Shown here piece by piece: positions 25,969 through 35,235 of a stretch of DNA of 50,602 nt. Below the pieces are notes generated by a model. It searched no databases and was not told the DNA's origin. It saw only the letters and a program-made list of their open reading frames with translations. The position numbers and the translations under genes are program-made. Location: NCBI RefSeq assembly GCF_015207265.1, contig NZ_JADEXE010000013.1, forward strand, positions 1 through 50,602, written 5' to 3'. Source of the DNA: Nodosilinea sp. LEGE 07298 (GTDB lineage Bacteria; Cyanobacteriota; Cyanobacteriia; Phormidesmidales; Phormidesmidaceae). Within the stretch, counting starts at the first letter, position 1; every line of letters starts with the position of its first letter.

Positions 25969-25991
25969 AGCTCTTTTCACTGAAAAAAGCT
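25969..25991 (-). promoter_or_regulatory. Hairpin between rpmJ and rpsM
   Basis: AGCTCTTTTC (25969-25978) and GAAAAAAGCT (25982-25991) form a ten-pair stem (one wobble) with a three-base loop, 12 bp after the rpmJ stop. It could be an attenuator, a processing site or a weak terminator. Confidence 0.45.
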
Positions 25992-26003
25992 GCAACGCCA
26001 AAG

Positions 26004-26117
26004 CTACCCTTGCCGTTGCTTATGCTTAGGGTTTGAGCAAATCACCATAACCCGACCGCGGCGGCGGATTACACGGCACTTATCACACATCTTGCGCACA
26101 GACGCACGGACTTTCAT
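26004..26117 (-). CDS. rpmJ: Ribosomal protein bL36
   Basis: A 37-residue 50S protein too short to be caught by most gene callers. It starts ATG (26115-26117) and reads [20 protein letters not shown], ending KHKQRQG before TAG. C11, C14, C27 and H32 form the zinc ribbon of the zinc-binding form. It is the first gene of the minus-strand alpha-type run. Its usual upstream neighbour infA is 16 kb away on the other strand. Confidence 0.95.
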   Translation of the reverse strand: MKVRASVRKMCDKCRVIRRRGRVMVICSNPKHKQRQG

Positions 26118-26236
26118 GTCCAACTCGCACTTCACTACAGAATTGCTATGCTAGCAAACTGACGCCAACTCGTCAATTGCAAATTTTGCCTTATGCGGTG
26201 GGGACGGCTGTTTCGCTACAGCGGTGTAGGCAAAAA

Positions 26237-26258
26237 GAAACCGCCTTCAGGCGGTTTC
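26237..26258 (-). terminator. Intrinsic terminator of psb27
   Basis: GAAACCGCC and GGCGGTTTC form a nine-pair stem with loop TTCA. On the minus strand the stem is followed by TTTTTGCC. It lies 28 bp past the psb27 stop and shields rpmJ from read-through. Confidence 0.85.
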
Positions 26259-26285
26259 AGTCATCTGGTCGATTTGTTGAGATGT

Positions 26286-26687
26286 CTAGGCTCCCCGGTT
26301 AAGGGCGGATTCTACTTGTTTGAGTTCTTGCTCAACTCGGGTTTTGAGCTTCTCGGGCAGAGGACGGTTAGGATAGCTGCTGTAATGCCCTGCGATCGCG
26401 TTTAATGCTGTCCGCATAGTGGTGAACGAGCTGAGGTTAGCGACTGAGGAATCTCGGCGATAGCGAGAGGCAAAGTCACTTATGACAGCTTTGGCCTCGG
26501 CTTGGGCATCGAGTTTCGCCGGGTCGTCGTCAGGCAGCGAGATTGAGTTTCTAAGGCTGTCTACCAGCATCAGCGTATCCTGGCGGTAATCGCCAGTGAG
26601 CATGCCGCTGGTGCCTGCACTGCACCCTGTCAAACCAACGATGGCCACCAGTACCAGGGCCAAAAGACGAGCAATTAAGGATTTCAT
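26286..26687 (-). CDS. psb27: Photosystem II assembly lipoprotein Psb27
   Basis: A lumenal lipoprotein that binds CP43 of immature photosystem II and helps manganese-cluster assembly and repair. Of 133 residues, the N-terminal signal ends with the lipobox LTGC (acceptor cysteine at residue 22). The mature part is the four-helix Psb27 domain: SGMLTGDYRQDTLMLVDSLR, AKAVISDFASRYRRDSSVAN, FTTMRTALNAIAGHYSSYP and the final LKTRVEQELKQVESAL. It has its own terminator. It stands between the R3H gene and rpmJ and appears unrelated to the ribosomal genes. Confidence 0.95.
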   Translation of the reverse strand: MKSLIARLLALVLVAIVGLTGCSAGTSGMLTGDYRQDTLMLVDSLRNSISLPDDDPAKLDAQAEAKAVISDFASRYRRDSSVANLSSFTTMRTALNAIAGHYSSYPNRPLPEKLKTRVEQELKQVESALNRGA

Positions 26688-26839
26688 AGGCTTCTTTGAA
26701 AAAGTTCAGGCCGAACGACAGGCCCCGAAGAATAGGCACTGAGTCCTGCGCTAAGGCTGCGCTGGTGTCATTTCGGTGCTCTTATTCTATAGCGCCCTGT
26801 GGCCATAGTATTTCGCGTTTTGGTTTAGAACGCTCTGTC

Positions 26840-28741
26840 CTAGGCTGGATAAATGCGCAGCCGTCGGTTGGGTTCTTCGCCACAGCTGAGAGATTTAAGC
26901 CGGTAGTGCTCGGCCAACTCATGCTGCATTTTGCGAATACGGGCCGATCGCGGCAGTAGCTCCACCGGCTGCCCCTGGGGAATCACAATCTGCTCTACCG
27001 CTAGGCGAGCTTCTTCCAAAGCTTCTAGCTCATCGTCGCCGCCGCTGTGGCTAAATAGCTCTAGATCTACGGCGGCGGGGTTGTCGTCCATATCCAGTAA
27101 ACGCTGTAGAGCGCGGGTAATCTGGGGAATGCTGTTGGACTTGACTAAATGAACCGGAATTTGTCGCCCCTGGGCCATGTGCTTGAGCTTGGCCTGGGCT
27201 TTGGCGTGCGATCGCAGCGCCAGTACCGCATCAGCGTTATCTAAGTCTTTGGTGACTACCACGGGCATATGCAGCGTTTGAATCACTCGCTCTAGCTGGT
27301 GACGGCTGAGACCGTAGGGGTAGAGGCGCATGGCGTCTTCCCCGTTGGGGCCAACGATGGCATCGTCGGCCATATCCAGCAGGTGAGCAAACATGGGGTC
27401 TGTGGTCGGCTCAGGGTTGAACGCCTGGCCTAGAGGGCGAATGTTGCTGCCGTTGCCCAGGGTGCGTTGGGCCACAGCAGAGCTAGCCGTAGGCGGCACC
27501 ATTTGTCCAGCAGCTCGCCAACCCATGCCCGTGCGGGATGGCTTCGCCACCTCGCGCCCTGAACCGGGCAGCTCATGGGTGATCACCACCTTCTGGTTTT
27601 CATCCACAGTACGAATTTGTAGTCCTGGCTGTCGCCCTCGCAACAGGTTGTCGATAGTGACGGTGACATCGTCGTGGACGGCCCAGCGCTGACGCTCGAG
27701 CATTTCTACCGCAATGTCAAAGGTGGGTGGCGCTTTGCGCTCCAGTACGCTTTTTTGACTGCCTCGGCGGCGGGCTTCCTCATCCCCCAGGGTGACCGAC
27801 TGAATACCGCCAATTAGGTCTGAAAGAGTTGGGTTTTTAATCAAGTTTTCAAGCCGATTGCCGTGGGCGGTACCGACTAGCTGCACCCCTCGCTCAGCTA
27901 TCGTGCGAGCGGCCAGAGCCTCCAGTTCAGTGCCAATTTCGTCGATGACAATGACCTCAGGCATATGGTTTTCCACCGCTTCAATCATCACCCGATGCTG
28001 TTCTTCAGGATGTGCCACCTGCATACGTCGAGCGCGGCCGATGGCCGGATGAGGAATATCGCCATCCCCGGCAATTTCGTTGGATGTATCGATGATGACC
28101 ACCCGCTTTTGCAGGTCATCGGCGAGCACGCGGGCAATTTCGCGCAGGGCGGTAGTCTTGCCAACACCAGGACGGCCCAGCATGAGAATGGATCGGCCTG
28201 TTTCAACCAGGTCACGAATCATGCCAATGGTGCCAAAAATGGCCCGACCCACGCGGCAGGTGAGGCCAATCACTTCGCCAGAACGGTTGCGAATGGCGCT
28301 AATCCGGTGCAGAGTCTTCTCAATACCAGCCCGGTTATCACCACCAAAAGTGCCAACGCGCTTGATGCAGTGATCCAGGTCAACGTGGGTAACGGGCTCC
28401 TCAGACAGGTACTCTACGCTGTCGTAGAACCGAGCCTCGGGCAGGCGACCCAAATCGAGGATCACCTCAATCAAACTCTGGCGCTGGGGGTGTTGGGTCA
28501 GCTGCAGGCGAATCGCAGGTGGCAAAATGCTCAGGAGCTGATCGAGGTCATCAATAGGAGGGGCTTGGGCAGGGACAGACTGTTGAGGGGCTGTTCCTTC
28601 AGGTTCGGTGGGTAAAAAATCCACGGCGAGATTATGAGTAGTAGCAGAAATGTCGTTAACGGGGCTGTTAGCAGGGGCACCGTTGCCCAAGTCATTGCAT
28701 GTTTCGTTGTTTACGCGGTCACTGTCGCTATAGCTAACCAT
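26840..28741 (-). CDS. ycf45: R3H-domain AAA-type ATPase (Ycf45-like)
   Basis: A 633-residue ATPase of the family found as Ycf45 in some plastids. The N-terminal 60 residues are polar. The ATPase domain follows, with Walker A GRPGVGKT at 189-196 and Walker B EVIVIDEIG at about 260. Its sequence resembles SpoIIIAA-type secretion ATPases. The C-terminal part has an R3H-like nucleic-acid-binding end (ARIRKMQHELAEHYRLKS). The function is not established; RNA or single-stranded DNA binding is expected from R3H. Its ATG overlaps the ldpA stop by eight bases, so ndhN-ldpA-ycf45 forms one operon. Confidence 0.9.
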   Translation of the reverse strand: MVSYSDSDRVNNETCNDLGNGAPANSPVNDISATTHNLAVDFLPTEPEGTAPQQSVPAQAPPIDDLDQLLSILPPAIRLQLTQHPQRQSLIEVILDLGRLPEARFYDSVEYLSEEPVTHVDLDHCIKRVGTFGGDNRAGIEKTLHRISAIRNRSGEVIGLTCRVGRAIFGTIGMIRDLVETGRSILMLGRPGVGKTTALREIARVLADDLQKRVVIIDTSNEIAGDGDIPHPAIGRARRMQVAHPEEQHRVMIEAVENHMPEVIVIDEIGTELEALAARTIAERGVQLVGTAHGNRLENLIKNPTLSDLIGGIQSVTLGDEEARRRGSQKSVLERKAPPTFDIAVEMLERQRWAVHDDVTVTIDNLLRGRQPGLQIRTVDENQKVVITHELPGSGREVAKPSRTGMGWRAAGQMVPPTASSAVAQRTLGNGSNIRPLGQAFNPEPTTDPMFAHLLDMADDAIVGPNGEDAMRLYPYGLSRHQLERVIQTLHMPVVVTKDLDNADAVLALRSHAKAQAKLKHMAQGRQIPVHLVKSNSIPQITRALQRLLDMDDNPAAVDLELFSHSGGDDELEALEEARLAVEQIVIPQGQPVELLPRSARIRKMQHELAEHYRLKSLSCGEEPNRRLRIYPA

Positions 28742-30056
28742 ACCGTGCTGGTAAAAAATGTCTATCCGTCTTGAGCTGGTTCACTAGTTGGCAAGCTAGT
28801 GCCAATCCCTGACCTAGGGCACTAGCATCGAGTCGCTGCCAAGGGGCAACGAGGGCTGCGTCAGACTTAGGGCTGATCCACTGACCATTGGAAGACTGGT
28901 TTAGAGAAGCGTTTTCTAACCAGGGCTGAAGTTCGTGATCAATGGCATCGAGCAGCGGTAGCACCTGCGATCGCCCGTAGCTACCGTAGGCAATACCTGA
29001 AATCGTGTTGCGGACTAAAACTGAATCATGGTTGGCCATCCCACCACTCTGGGGAGATGCCAAGCCGTTAGGGTGAAGATCGTTTGGGTAAGAAGCAGAA
29101 GGCGCGTTGTTTATCAAGCCAAGATCGAGCAGCTTACTTACAGTGTAGCCATTGGTGCCGCCAGCGGGTTGCACGTAGCCTGGCAACTCAGCCTGTAGAA
29201 TCTTTTGGGCCAGGCGTATGGCGGCGTGGGTTGTGCCTTTACCCAGGTCACCGCTCATGGGGCGACCGTCGGTTTGCCAAATTAACGGCACTTCTAGGGG
29301 AGCCATCAAGTTGTAAAGGTCTTGCAGGTAAGGCACCACCTGATCGTGGTCAGGACAGCTGATGGAAATTAGCTTGAGATAGGGTTGCCAAGGCCGAAGC
29401 CGTCGCCAGAGCTGCTCAAATTGGGCTAAGTGCCCTGTCTGGGTATGAATTTCAACCGCATCGATTTGGGCCAGTTGTTCACTGGAAAACGCCTCTGGTC
29501 TAGCCAGGTAAGATCGCGCTTTGATGTTATCGATCGGGCAGATAGCAATGCAGCGACCGCATCCATAGCAGAGCTCTGGTTTAACCCCGCCCTGACGGGT
29601 CGTCTGGAACTGAATTGCGGCGGTGGGGCAAAGAGTTTCGCAGGGGCGATCGCACTCTGGTGGGCAATGGGCCGCATCGAAGTGAGCTTTGCGAAAGTGA
29701 GGGTCTTCGCTGTCGTTGAGGCTGACCATGAGCCAGGGCAAGCTGGGCAATAAAGAGTTATGCCCCTCCTTAGGAGATGCTTTGCGATCGCCCAAATACC
29801 CAGCTAGCCACACCGCATCCTCCATCCCCTGGCGGGCGGCGGTCACAACGGCCCCATCGGCAGCTACGTCAACACAGTCAACCCCCGCCAATGCGTAGAG
29901 CATAACCAAGCGCCGTACCGTCGGCATATCTTGGTAGCTGGCACCGCAGATTAGCTTTATCCACTCCCCTGCCTGTAGCGATTGGTAGGGAGATGACGAC
30001 AGGTTTTCTGTAGCATACCTCCCGGCAGCAGTCCCAGGGTCGGTTTCAGTATCCAT
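28734..30056 (-). CDS. ldpA: LdpA, iron-sulphur protein of circadian light input
   Basis: In Synechococcus elongatus LdpA senses redox state and adjusts the period of the KaiABC clock. Here the core starts at YQSLQAGEWIKLICGASYQ. Two cysteine groups bind 4Fe-4S clusters: CPPECDRPCETLCP and CYGCGRCIAICP. The C-terminal LdpA domain includes LIWQTDGRPMSGDLGKGTTH and ends with a helix pair. The ATG at 30056 gives 440 residues; a TTG at 30083 would add nine. Neither has a clear ribosome binding site. The next gene overlaps by eight bases. The gap to ndhN holds a tandem repeat. Confidence 0.9.
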   Translation of the reverse strand: MDTETDPGTAAGRYATENLSSSPYQSLQAGEWIKLICGASYQDMPTVRRLVMLYALAGVDCVDVAADGAVVTAARQGMEDAVWLAGYLGDRKASPKEGHNSLLPSLPWLMVSLNDSEDPHFRKAHFDAAHCPPECDRPCETLCPTAAIQFQTTRQGGVKPELCYGCGRCIAICPIDNIKARSYLARPEAFSSEQLAQIDAVEIHTQTGHLAQFEQLWRRLRPWQPYLKLISISCPDHDQVVPYLQDLYNLMAPLEVPLIWQTDGRPMSGDLGKGTTHAAIRLAQKILQAELPGYVQPAGGTNGYTVSKLLDLGLINNAPSASYPNDLHPNGLASPQSGGMANHDSVLVRNTISGIAYGSYGRSQVLPLLDAIDHELQPWLENASLNQSSNGQWISPKSDAALVAPWQRLDASALGQGLALACQLVNQLKTDRHFLPARYG

Positions 30057-30098
30057 GCAGGTGGCGAGTCTTGACGGGGGCAACCAGCTCTTCCAAAG

Positions 30099-30132
30099 CA
30101 GTTTAGATCTAGCAAACAGTTTAGATCTAGCA
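30099..30132. repeat. Tandem 18 bp duplication between ndhN and ldpA
   Basis: CAGTTTAGATCTAGCA occurs at 30099-30114 and again at 30117-30132, two bases apart. Each copy contains the palindrome AGATCT. It lies within the operon, ahead of ldpA. Confidence 0.9.
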
Positions 30133-30157
30133 GGCTGGCTTGAGGGCTAGAACGAGC

Positions 30158-30625
30158 CTAGATCAAGTTGGCTAGCGGTTCCCAGCTAAAGTAGCGATCG
30201 CCACCCACCTCAACCACTACCTTAGACCGAGGCTCAATGGTGGGCAGATTCACCAGGTAAGTTAATTCTTGGTGCGACAGAATGTGCCCCTCAATCAGCC
30301 ATAGCACCATGCCCTTAGCCTTGGGATCCATTGATTTCAGACGATAGGTCAACACCGGCGGAATGAAATGGACATACCCTACCGCCGCACCGCTACCCAA
30401 GGTCTTTTTCCCTAGGTGGGCAGGGCGCACACCATGAACAGCCGTCAGGTACGACGATATATCCCCCAGTCCTCGGGCCGTCAGCTTCATTGTTTCGTAG
30501 CCTGTGGTCTTCAGGCGACGCTCGTACCGGCCTTCAAAACCACCTTCTAAGGGCATACGTACGGCGATCGCGCCGTTGCTTTCCAAAGCCTTAATGAAGG
30601 GTTTACCCGTTGTCAGCAGCGCCAT
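30158..30625 (-). CDS. ndhN: NAD(P)H-quinone oxidoreductase subunit N
   Basis: A hydrophilic subunit specific to the photosynthetic NDH-1 complex, on its cytosolic arm, serving cyclic electron flow and respiration. The 155-residue protein has TTGKPFIKALESNGAIAVRM near its start and ELTYLVNLPTIEPRSKVVVEV near its end, both standard for the family. The ATG follows GAGGG by five bases. It leads the ndhN-ldpA-ycf45 operon and is divergent from rplC, an arrangement I recall from other cyanobacteria. Confidence 0.96.
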   Translation of the reverse strand: MALLTTGKPFIKALESNGAIAVRMPLEGGFEGRYERRLKTTGYETMKLTARGLGDISSYLTAVHGVRPAHLGKKTLGSGAAVGYVHFIPPVLTYRLKSMDPKAKGMVLWLIEGHILSHQELTYLVNLPTIEPRSKVVVEVGGDRYFSWEPLANLI

Positions 30626-30655
30626 AGTTGCCCTCGGCCAAGTAATACAGTTGCT

Positions 30656-30683
30656 ATTGTACTGTGTTCAAGGCGAGAGTAAA
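30656..30683 (-). promoter_or_regulatory. Likely ndhN promoter
   Basis: Read on the minus strand: TTTACT (-35, 30678-30683), 16 bases, then TACAAT (-10, 30656-30661). Transcription would start near 30649, leaving a leader of about 24 bases that contains the ndhN ribosome binding site. Confidence 0.4.
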
Positions 30684-30752
30684 GCTAGGTAGGACGTTTC
30701 GTCGCTTGATGTGTCCGCTGCTCACGGGACTTGCTGTGCCCGTGTGTGGAGT

Positions 30753-30770
30753 CCAAAAAAAGTTTTTTGG
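30753..30770. repeat. A/T-rich inverted repeat
   Basis: CCAAAAAA (30753-30760) and TTTTTTGG (30763-30770), two bases apart. It follows a GC hairpin (30723-30744) and lies between the ndhN and rplC genes. It could be a protein site or a two-way terminator. Confidence 0.5.
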
Positions 30771-31031
30771 AAAAAGGTGTAGACATATCCAAGTTAGGAA
30801 TGTAACATAGTAAATCGCCGACAAAAAGGATACTGAGTGGCTCAACAAGCTATTCAAGTCCTGGCATTCAGCTGTTCTGATGCCGCGCCACCACTGGTGT
30901 TTGCGGTTTTGAGAGTCTACTTAGATTCAGAATCAGCTAGTTTTCTTTTGAATCGAACCGATTGGTATCGGTAGCGCTCACCCCGGTGGGTTTCTCCAGT
31001 GTGGCGTGTTCAAAAGTTGATGTCGTTGTAG

Positions 31032-31068
31032 ATGCGCAAAGCTCTCGACTTTAGAGAGTCCTGCGCAT
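31032..31068 (+). promoter_or_regulatory. Two-part hairpin just before rplC
   Basis: ATGCGCA (31032-31038) pairs with TGCGCAT (31062-31068), and CTCTC (31042-31046) with GAGAG (31054-31058). A small internal loop separates the two helices and the top loop is seven bases. It ends 30 bases before the rplC GTG, the place of an autoregulatory leader of a ribosomal operon. Confidence 0.5.
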
Positions 31069-31098
31069 TTCGTAGTGTGTTAATAGGGAGACAGGGCT

Positions 31099-31734
31099 GT
31101 GGCAGTCGGTATTCTCGGCAAAAAACTGGGTATGACCCAGATATTCGATGAGGCAGGTAATGCCATCCCCGTAACGGTGGTACAGGCTGGTCCTTGCGTC
31201 GTTACCCAAGTTAAGACCTTAGATACCGATGGCTATGCAGCCATTCAACTCGGTTTTGATGAGGTCGCTGAGAAGGCGTTGAATAGACCCGAATTGGGTC
31301 ACTTGGCTCGTTCCAGTAGCGCTCCTTTGCGTCACCTGAAAGAGTATCGGGTAGAGGTCGCTGATGGCTTTGAACTCGGGCAGGCCGTAACGGCTGAGAC
31401 CTTCACTGCCGGTCAAATGGTAGATGTTACCGGCAAGAGCATGGGTCGCGGTTTTGCTGGCTATCAAAAGCGTCACAATTTTCGCCGTGGTCCTATGTCG
31501 CACGGTTCTAAGAATCACCGACAGCCCGGTTCTACCGGTGCTGGTACTACTCCCGGTCGGGTTTACCCCGGCAAGCGCATGGCTGGCCAGATGGGCAATG
31601 CCAAGGTAACCATCCGTAAGCTGGAAGTGGTACGGGTAGACGGCGATCGCAACCTGCTGCTTATCAAAGGTGCTATTCCCGGTAAACCCGGTGGGTTGCT
31701 GAGCATTGCTCCAGCTCAATGGGTCAAAGCTTAG
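31099..31734 (+). CDS. rplC: Ribosomal protein uL3
   Basis: An assembly initiator of the 50S subunit that reaches toward the peptidyl-transferase centre. At 211 residues it has [20 protein letters not shown] at the start and the invariant loop [12 protein letters not shown] with [15 protein letters not shown] after it. The start is GTG, with GGGAG upstream. It is the first gene of the S10/spc run; rpsJ, first in other bacteria, is not here. Confidence 0.98.
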   Translation: MAVGILGKKLGMTQIFDEAGNAIPVTVVQAGPCVVTQVKTLDTDGYAAIQLGFDEVAEKALNRPELGHLARSSSAPLRHLKEYRVEVADGFELGQAVTAETFTAGQMVDVTGKSMGRGFAGYQKRHNFRRGPMSHGSKNHRQPGSTGAGTTPGRVYPGKRMAGQMGNAKVTIRKLEVVRVDGDRNLLLIKGAIPGKPGGLLSIAPAQWVKA

Positions 31735-31802
31735 GCCTTAGCAGACGGCAGGCGGTTCGGGCCTTTAGGCATTCAAAGCGTTTTAAGGGATAGGTTCAGA
31801 TA

Positions 31803-32435
31803 ATGGTTGAGTGCGTTGTAAAAAACTGGGAGGGCGAAGAGGCGGGTACGGCATCCCTAGATCTTCAGGTTGCCAAAGAAGAGTCTGCCTCTCACATCGT
31901 CCATCGCGCCTTAGTGCGACAGATGAATAATGCCCGACAGGGTACAGCTTCCACCAAAACCCGCGCTGAGGTTAGGGGTGGCGGCCGAAAGCCTTGGCGG
32001 CAAAAAGGAACGGGACGGGCTCGTGCTGGGTCTAACCGCTCTCCTCTATGGCGCGGTGGCGGCGTAATTTTTGGCCCCAAACCTCGTGATTACAGCGTCA
32101 AGATGAACCGTAAGGAGCGGCGGCTTGCCCTGCGCACTGCTCTCCAAGGCCGAATAGATGATTTGGTCGTAGTCGAAGGGTTTGAAGACAAGTTCTCCCG
32201 GCCCAAAACTAGCGAGTTGCTCAACGCGATCGCTCGCTGGGGTCTCGATCCCAATGCCAAAATTCTGCTGGTTATTGCCGAACGGCAAGAGTTTGTCTAT
32301 CTGTCGGCTCGCAACATTGAGAATGTAAAGCTAATTACCGCCGTCAATCTCAATGTCCATGATCTGCTTAACGCTGATCATCTCGTGATTACATCCCCAG
32401 CCCTTGAGGCTATCCAGGAGGTTTACAGTGATTAA
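31803..32435 (+). CDS. rplD: Ribosomal protein uL4
   Basis: A 210-residue 50S protein whose long loop lines the exit tunnel. The loop is clear at [19 protein letters not shown] and [18 protein letters not shown]. In E. coli it also represses this operon through the S10 leader, so it is a candidate partner for the rplC leader hairpin here. Ends eight bases into the rplW gene. Confidence 0.97.
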   Translation: MVECVVKNWEGEEAGTASLDLQVAKEESASHIVHRALVRQMNNARQGTASTKTRAEVRGGGRKPWRQKGTGRARAGSNRSPLWRGGGVIFGPKPRDYSVKMNRKERRLALRTALQGRIDDLVVVEGFEDKFSRPKTSELLNAIARWGLDPNAKILLVIAERQEFVYLSARNIENVKLITAVNLNVHDLLNADHLVITSPALEAIQEVYSD

Positions 32436-32733
32436 TGCCGCAAATACCCCGTCTCTGGCTGATCTAATCCGTCGGCCCCTGGTAACCGAAAAAGCCACTC
32501 TCTTGCTGGAGAATAATCAGTACGTCTTCGAAGTTGACCCTCGTGCCAACAAGCTGCAGATTAAAGCGGCGATCGAAGAGTTGTTCGATGTCAAGGTGGT
32601 TGCGGTCAATACCTACAACCCTCCTAAGAAAAAGCGTCGAATGGGTCGCTTCGTGGGTAACCGCCCTCATTACAAGCGTTCTGTGGTCACCCTGGCCGTT
32701 GGAGACTCCATTCCTCTCTTCCCAGATCTGTAA
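32428..32733 (+). CDS. rplW: Ribosomal protein uL23
   Basis: A 101-residue protein at the tunnel exit that docks trigger factor and SRP. The GTG at 32428 is chosen because an exact AGGAGG lies about eight bases upstream and the protein then begins next to [20 protein letters not shown]; an earlier in-frame start at 32404 would place that signal inside the gene. It overlaps rplD by eight bases. Confidence 0.95.
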   Translation: MINAANTPSLADLIRRPLVTEKATLLLENNQYVFEVDPRANKLQIKAAIEELFDVKVVAVNTYNPPKKKRRMGRFVGNRPHYKRSVVTLAVGDSIPLFPDL

Positions 32734-32796
32734 CAAAAACAAATTTCAGAGTCAGATTTCTCAGCCGTTTTTGCCGTGTAGCCAGCAAGTATTTCC

Positions 32797-33660
32797 ATGG
32801 GCATCCGATCTTACAGACCTTATACCCCAGGCACGCGCGAGCGAACCGTTTCCGAGTTCGCCGAAATTACTCGTAGCGAGCCAGAAAAGTCGTTAACTCA
32901 CTCCAAACATCGTCCTAAGGGGCGCAACAACCGGGGCGTAATTACCTGCCGTCACCGGGGTGGTGGGCACAAGCGACTTTATCGGATCGTTGATTTTCGC
33001 CGCGATAAGCTTGGAGTAGCGGCTAAGGTTGCCACCATTGAGTACGATCCCAACCGAAATGCGCGTATTTCGCTGCTCCACTACGAAGATGGCGAGAAGC
33101 GCTACATTCTTTGTCCAGCTGGGCTAACCGTAGGCAGCACTGTAATCTCGGGGCCAGATTCTCCCTTAGAGGTTGGTAACGCTCTACCTCTATATAAAAT
33201 TCCCTTAGGAACGACGGTACATAACGTCGAGATGCAGGCTGGAAAGGGCGGACAGATGGTTCGCTCGGCCGGAGCCGGAGCCCAGGTGGTCGCTAAAGAA
33301 GGTGATTATGTCACCCTTAAGCTGCCCTCCACTGAGGTGCGGATGGTGCGTCGGGAATGCTATGCCACCATTGGCCAGGTGGGTAACGCTGATGTTCGCA
33401 ACGTCAGTTTGGGTAAGGCAGGCCGCAAGCGCTGGATGGGGCGTCGTCCCGAAGTGCGCGGTAGCGTCATGAACCCAGTCGATCACCCCCATGGTGGTGG
33501 TGAGGGGCGAGCCCCAATTGGTCGCTCTGGCCCAGTTACTCCCTGGGGTAAACCGGCTCTAGGTTACAAAACCCGCAAGAAAAACAAAGATAGCGATAAG
33601 TACGTGGTACGTCGCCGTCGTCGTGTGTCCAAGCGGGGCCGTGGCGGTCGTAACGCCTAG
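32797..33660 (+). CDS. rplB: Ribosomal protein uL2
   Basis: The most conserved 50S protein, needed for peptidyl transfer and subunit joining. The 287-residue sequence has [20 protein letters not shown] at the start, [19 protein letters not shown] in the first domain and the invariant [18 protein letters not shown] loop with its key histidine. The C-terminal end is strongly basic. Confidence 0.98.
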   Translation: MGIRSYRPYTPGTRERTVSEFAEITRSEPEKSLTHSKHRPKGRNNRGVITCRHRGGGHKRLYRIVDFRRDKLGVAAKVATIEYDPNRNARISLLHYEDGEKRYILCPAGLTVGSTVISGPDSPLEVGNALPLYKIPLGTTVHNVEMQAGKGGQMVRSAGAGAQVVAKEGDYVTLKLPSTEVRMVRRECYATIGQVGNADVRNVSLGKAGRKRWMGRRPEVRGSVMNPVDHPHGGGEGRAPIGRSGPVTPWGKPALGYKTRKKNKDSDKYVVRRRRRVSKRGRGGRNA

Positions 33661-33725
33661 GGGTTGCCTCTAAGTACTCCGTCTCGGTTGGCTATTTTTT
33701 GAAGTGTTATTGGGGCTGAAGGATC

Positions 33726-34004
33726 ATGTCTCGCTCATTGAAAAAAGGTCCCTTTGTGGCCGATCACCTGCTTTCAAAAATTGAAGTCCTTAACACTAAG
33801 GGTGACAAGCAGGTAATTAAAACCTGGTCGCGGGCATCGACAATTTTGCCCCAGATGATTGGTCACACTATTGCGGTGCATAACGGTCGTCAGCATGTGC
33901 CGGTCTACGTTACTGAACAGATGGTGGGTCATAAACTGGGCGAATTTGCTCCCACGCGAACCTTTCGCGGCCACGCTAAGACCGATAAAAAAGCTCGTCG
34001 TTAG
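33726..34004 (+). CDS. rpsS: Ribosomal protein uS19
   Basis: A 30S head protein that pairs with uS13. At 92 residues it shows [38 protein letters not shown] and [15 protein letters not shown], the full family signature. Confidence 0.98.
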   Translation: MSRSLKKGPFVADHLLSKIEVLNTKGDKQVIKTWSRASTILPQMIGHTIAVHNGRQHVPVYVTEQMVGHKLGEFAPTRTFRGHAKTDKKARR

Positions 34005-34028
34005 GTATTAGGTAAAGGAACTGGAAAA

Positions 34029-34385
34029 ATGGCTGTAGATACCTCGGAGCAGGTTAAAGCGGTGGCCCGCTACGTGCGCATGTCACCCCGTAAGGTGCGC
34101 AGAGTGCTCGACCAAATTCGCGGCAAGAGCTATCGGGATGCGCTCATTATTCTGGAGTTCATGCCTTACAAAGCTTGTGAACCCATTATCAAAGTGCTGC
34201 GTTCGGCGGTAGCCAATGCTGAGCACAATAATGGACTTGATCCAACTGGTTTGGTGGTGAGCGAAGCATTTGCCGATGCTGGCCCAGCTCTAAAGCGTTT
34301 CCGACCTCGGGCGCAGGGACGAGCATATCAAATTCGCAAACCGACTTGCCACATCACCATTGCCGTAGCCCCGGCTGCTGACTAA
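34029..34385 (+). CDS. rplV: Ribosomal protein uL22
   Basis: A 118-residue protein with a long hairpin that lines the exit tunnel near the macrolide site. The pattern is complete: [35 protein letters not shown] and [20 protein letters not shown]. It follows rpsS by 24 bp. Confidence 0.97.
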   Translation: MAVDTSEQVKAVARYVRMSPRKVRRVLDQIRGKSYRDALIILEFMPYKACEPIIKVLRSAVANAEHNNGLDPTGLVVSEAFADAGPALKRFRPRAQGRAYQIRKPTCHITIAVAPAAD

Positions 34386-34446
34386 TGGGTTTTCGCTAGC
34401 TAGATCAACATCACCTTTCAAGCACCAATTTCCAGAGGGTTAGTTC

Positions 34447-35178
34447 GTGGGACACAAGATTCATCCAACCGGGTTTCGCCTTGGTGTAGTTCAAGAGCAC
34501 CGCTCTCGCTGGTTTGCCGAGGGGACTCGCTATCCTGATTTGCTCCAGGAAGACTACCGCATTCGCGAGTATGTTCAGAAAACCTTGAACAATGCTGGCA
34601 TTGCCGATATTCGTATCGAGCGCAAGGCTGACCAGATTGATCTTGAAGTGCGCACAGCTCGCCCTGGTGTCGTCGTAGGCCGCGGTGGCGCTGGTATCGA
34701 AGCCCTGCGCGTGGGAGTACAAAAACTGCTCAAAGATCCCAGCCGCCAGATTCGCGTCAATGTCGTTGAGGTAAATAGGGTCGATGCTGATGCCGCCCTA
34801 GTCGCCGAGTACATCATTCAGCAGCTAGAGCGACGGGTTTCGTTCCGTCGGGTAGTACGCCAGGCGATTCAGCGGGCCCAGCGAGCTGGGGTTGAGGGTA
34901 TCAAGATTCAGGTGAGTGGTCGCCTAAACGGCGCTGAAATTGCTCGTACTGAGTGGACTCGCGAGGGTCGGGTGCCTCTTCATACCCTGCGGGCTGATGT
35001 TGACTATGCCTACACCACAGCTCAAACGACCTACGGTATTTTGGGCGTCAAGGTATGGATTTTTAAGGGCGAGATTATTCCTGGACAGGAAGATGCTCCC
35101 GCAGTTCCCAATGCTCAACCCCGACGACGACAGCCCCGACGACGTCCTCAGTTTGAGGACCGCTCTAACGAAGATTAG
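34447..35178 (+). CDS. rpsC: Ribosomal protein uS3
   Basis: A 243-residue protein of the mRNA entry channel. It has a KH domain with the GRGG loop in [15 protein letters not shown], then the second domain with [13 protein letters not shown]. The C-terminus has an Arg/Pro/Gln-rich tail ([13 protein letters not shown]) longer than in E. coli. The start codon is GTG, after GAGGGTTA. Confidence 0.97.
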   Translation: MGHKIHPTGFRLGVVQEHRSRWFAEGTRYPDLLQEDYRIREYVQKTLNNAGIADIRIERKADQIDLEVRTARPGVVVGRGGAGIEALRVGVQKLLKDPSRQIRVNVVEVNRVDADAALVAEYIIQQLERRVSFRRVVRQAIQRAQRAGVEGIKIQVSGRLNGAEIARTEWTREGRVPLHTLRADVDYAYTTAQTTYGILGVKVWIFKGEIIPGQEDAPAVPNAQPRRRQPRRRPQFEDRSNED

Positions 35179-35235
35179 AGCTTGCCCCGCGTTTCTTTGA
35201 TTAATTTTGACCTGTGATTTCACGAGTGCCGATCC

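Larger units (their letters stand above)
30684..31098 (+). other. Long leader/promoter region of the S10/spc operon
   Basis: No gene is supported. It holds several inverted repeats: CACGGG/CCCGTG (30723-30744), an A/T palindrome (30753-30770), ACCGAT/ATCGGT (30957-30972) and the hairpin at 31032-31068. I could not fix the promoter. Confidence 0.5.

Noticed and set aside
27965-28615. 216-codon open frame antisense to the R3H ATPase gene
   Set aside because: The other strand encodes a clear Walker A/B ATPase over the same bases; the antisense product has no recognisable feature.
30708-30809. 33-codon frame in the ndhN-rplC gap
   Set aside because: No ribosome binding site, odd composition, and it crosses the inverted repeats.
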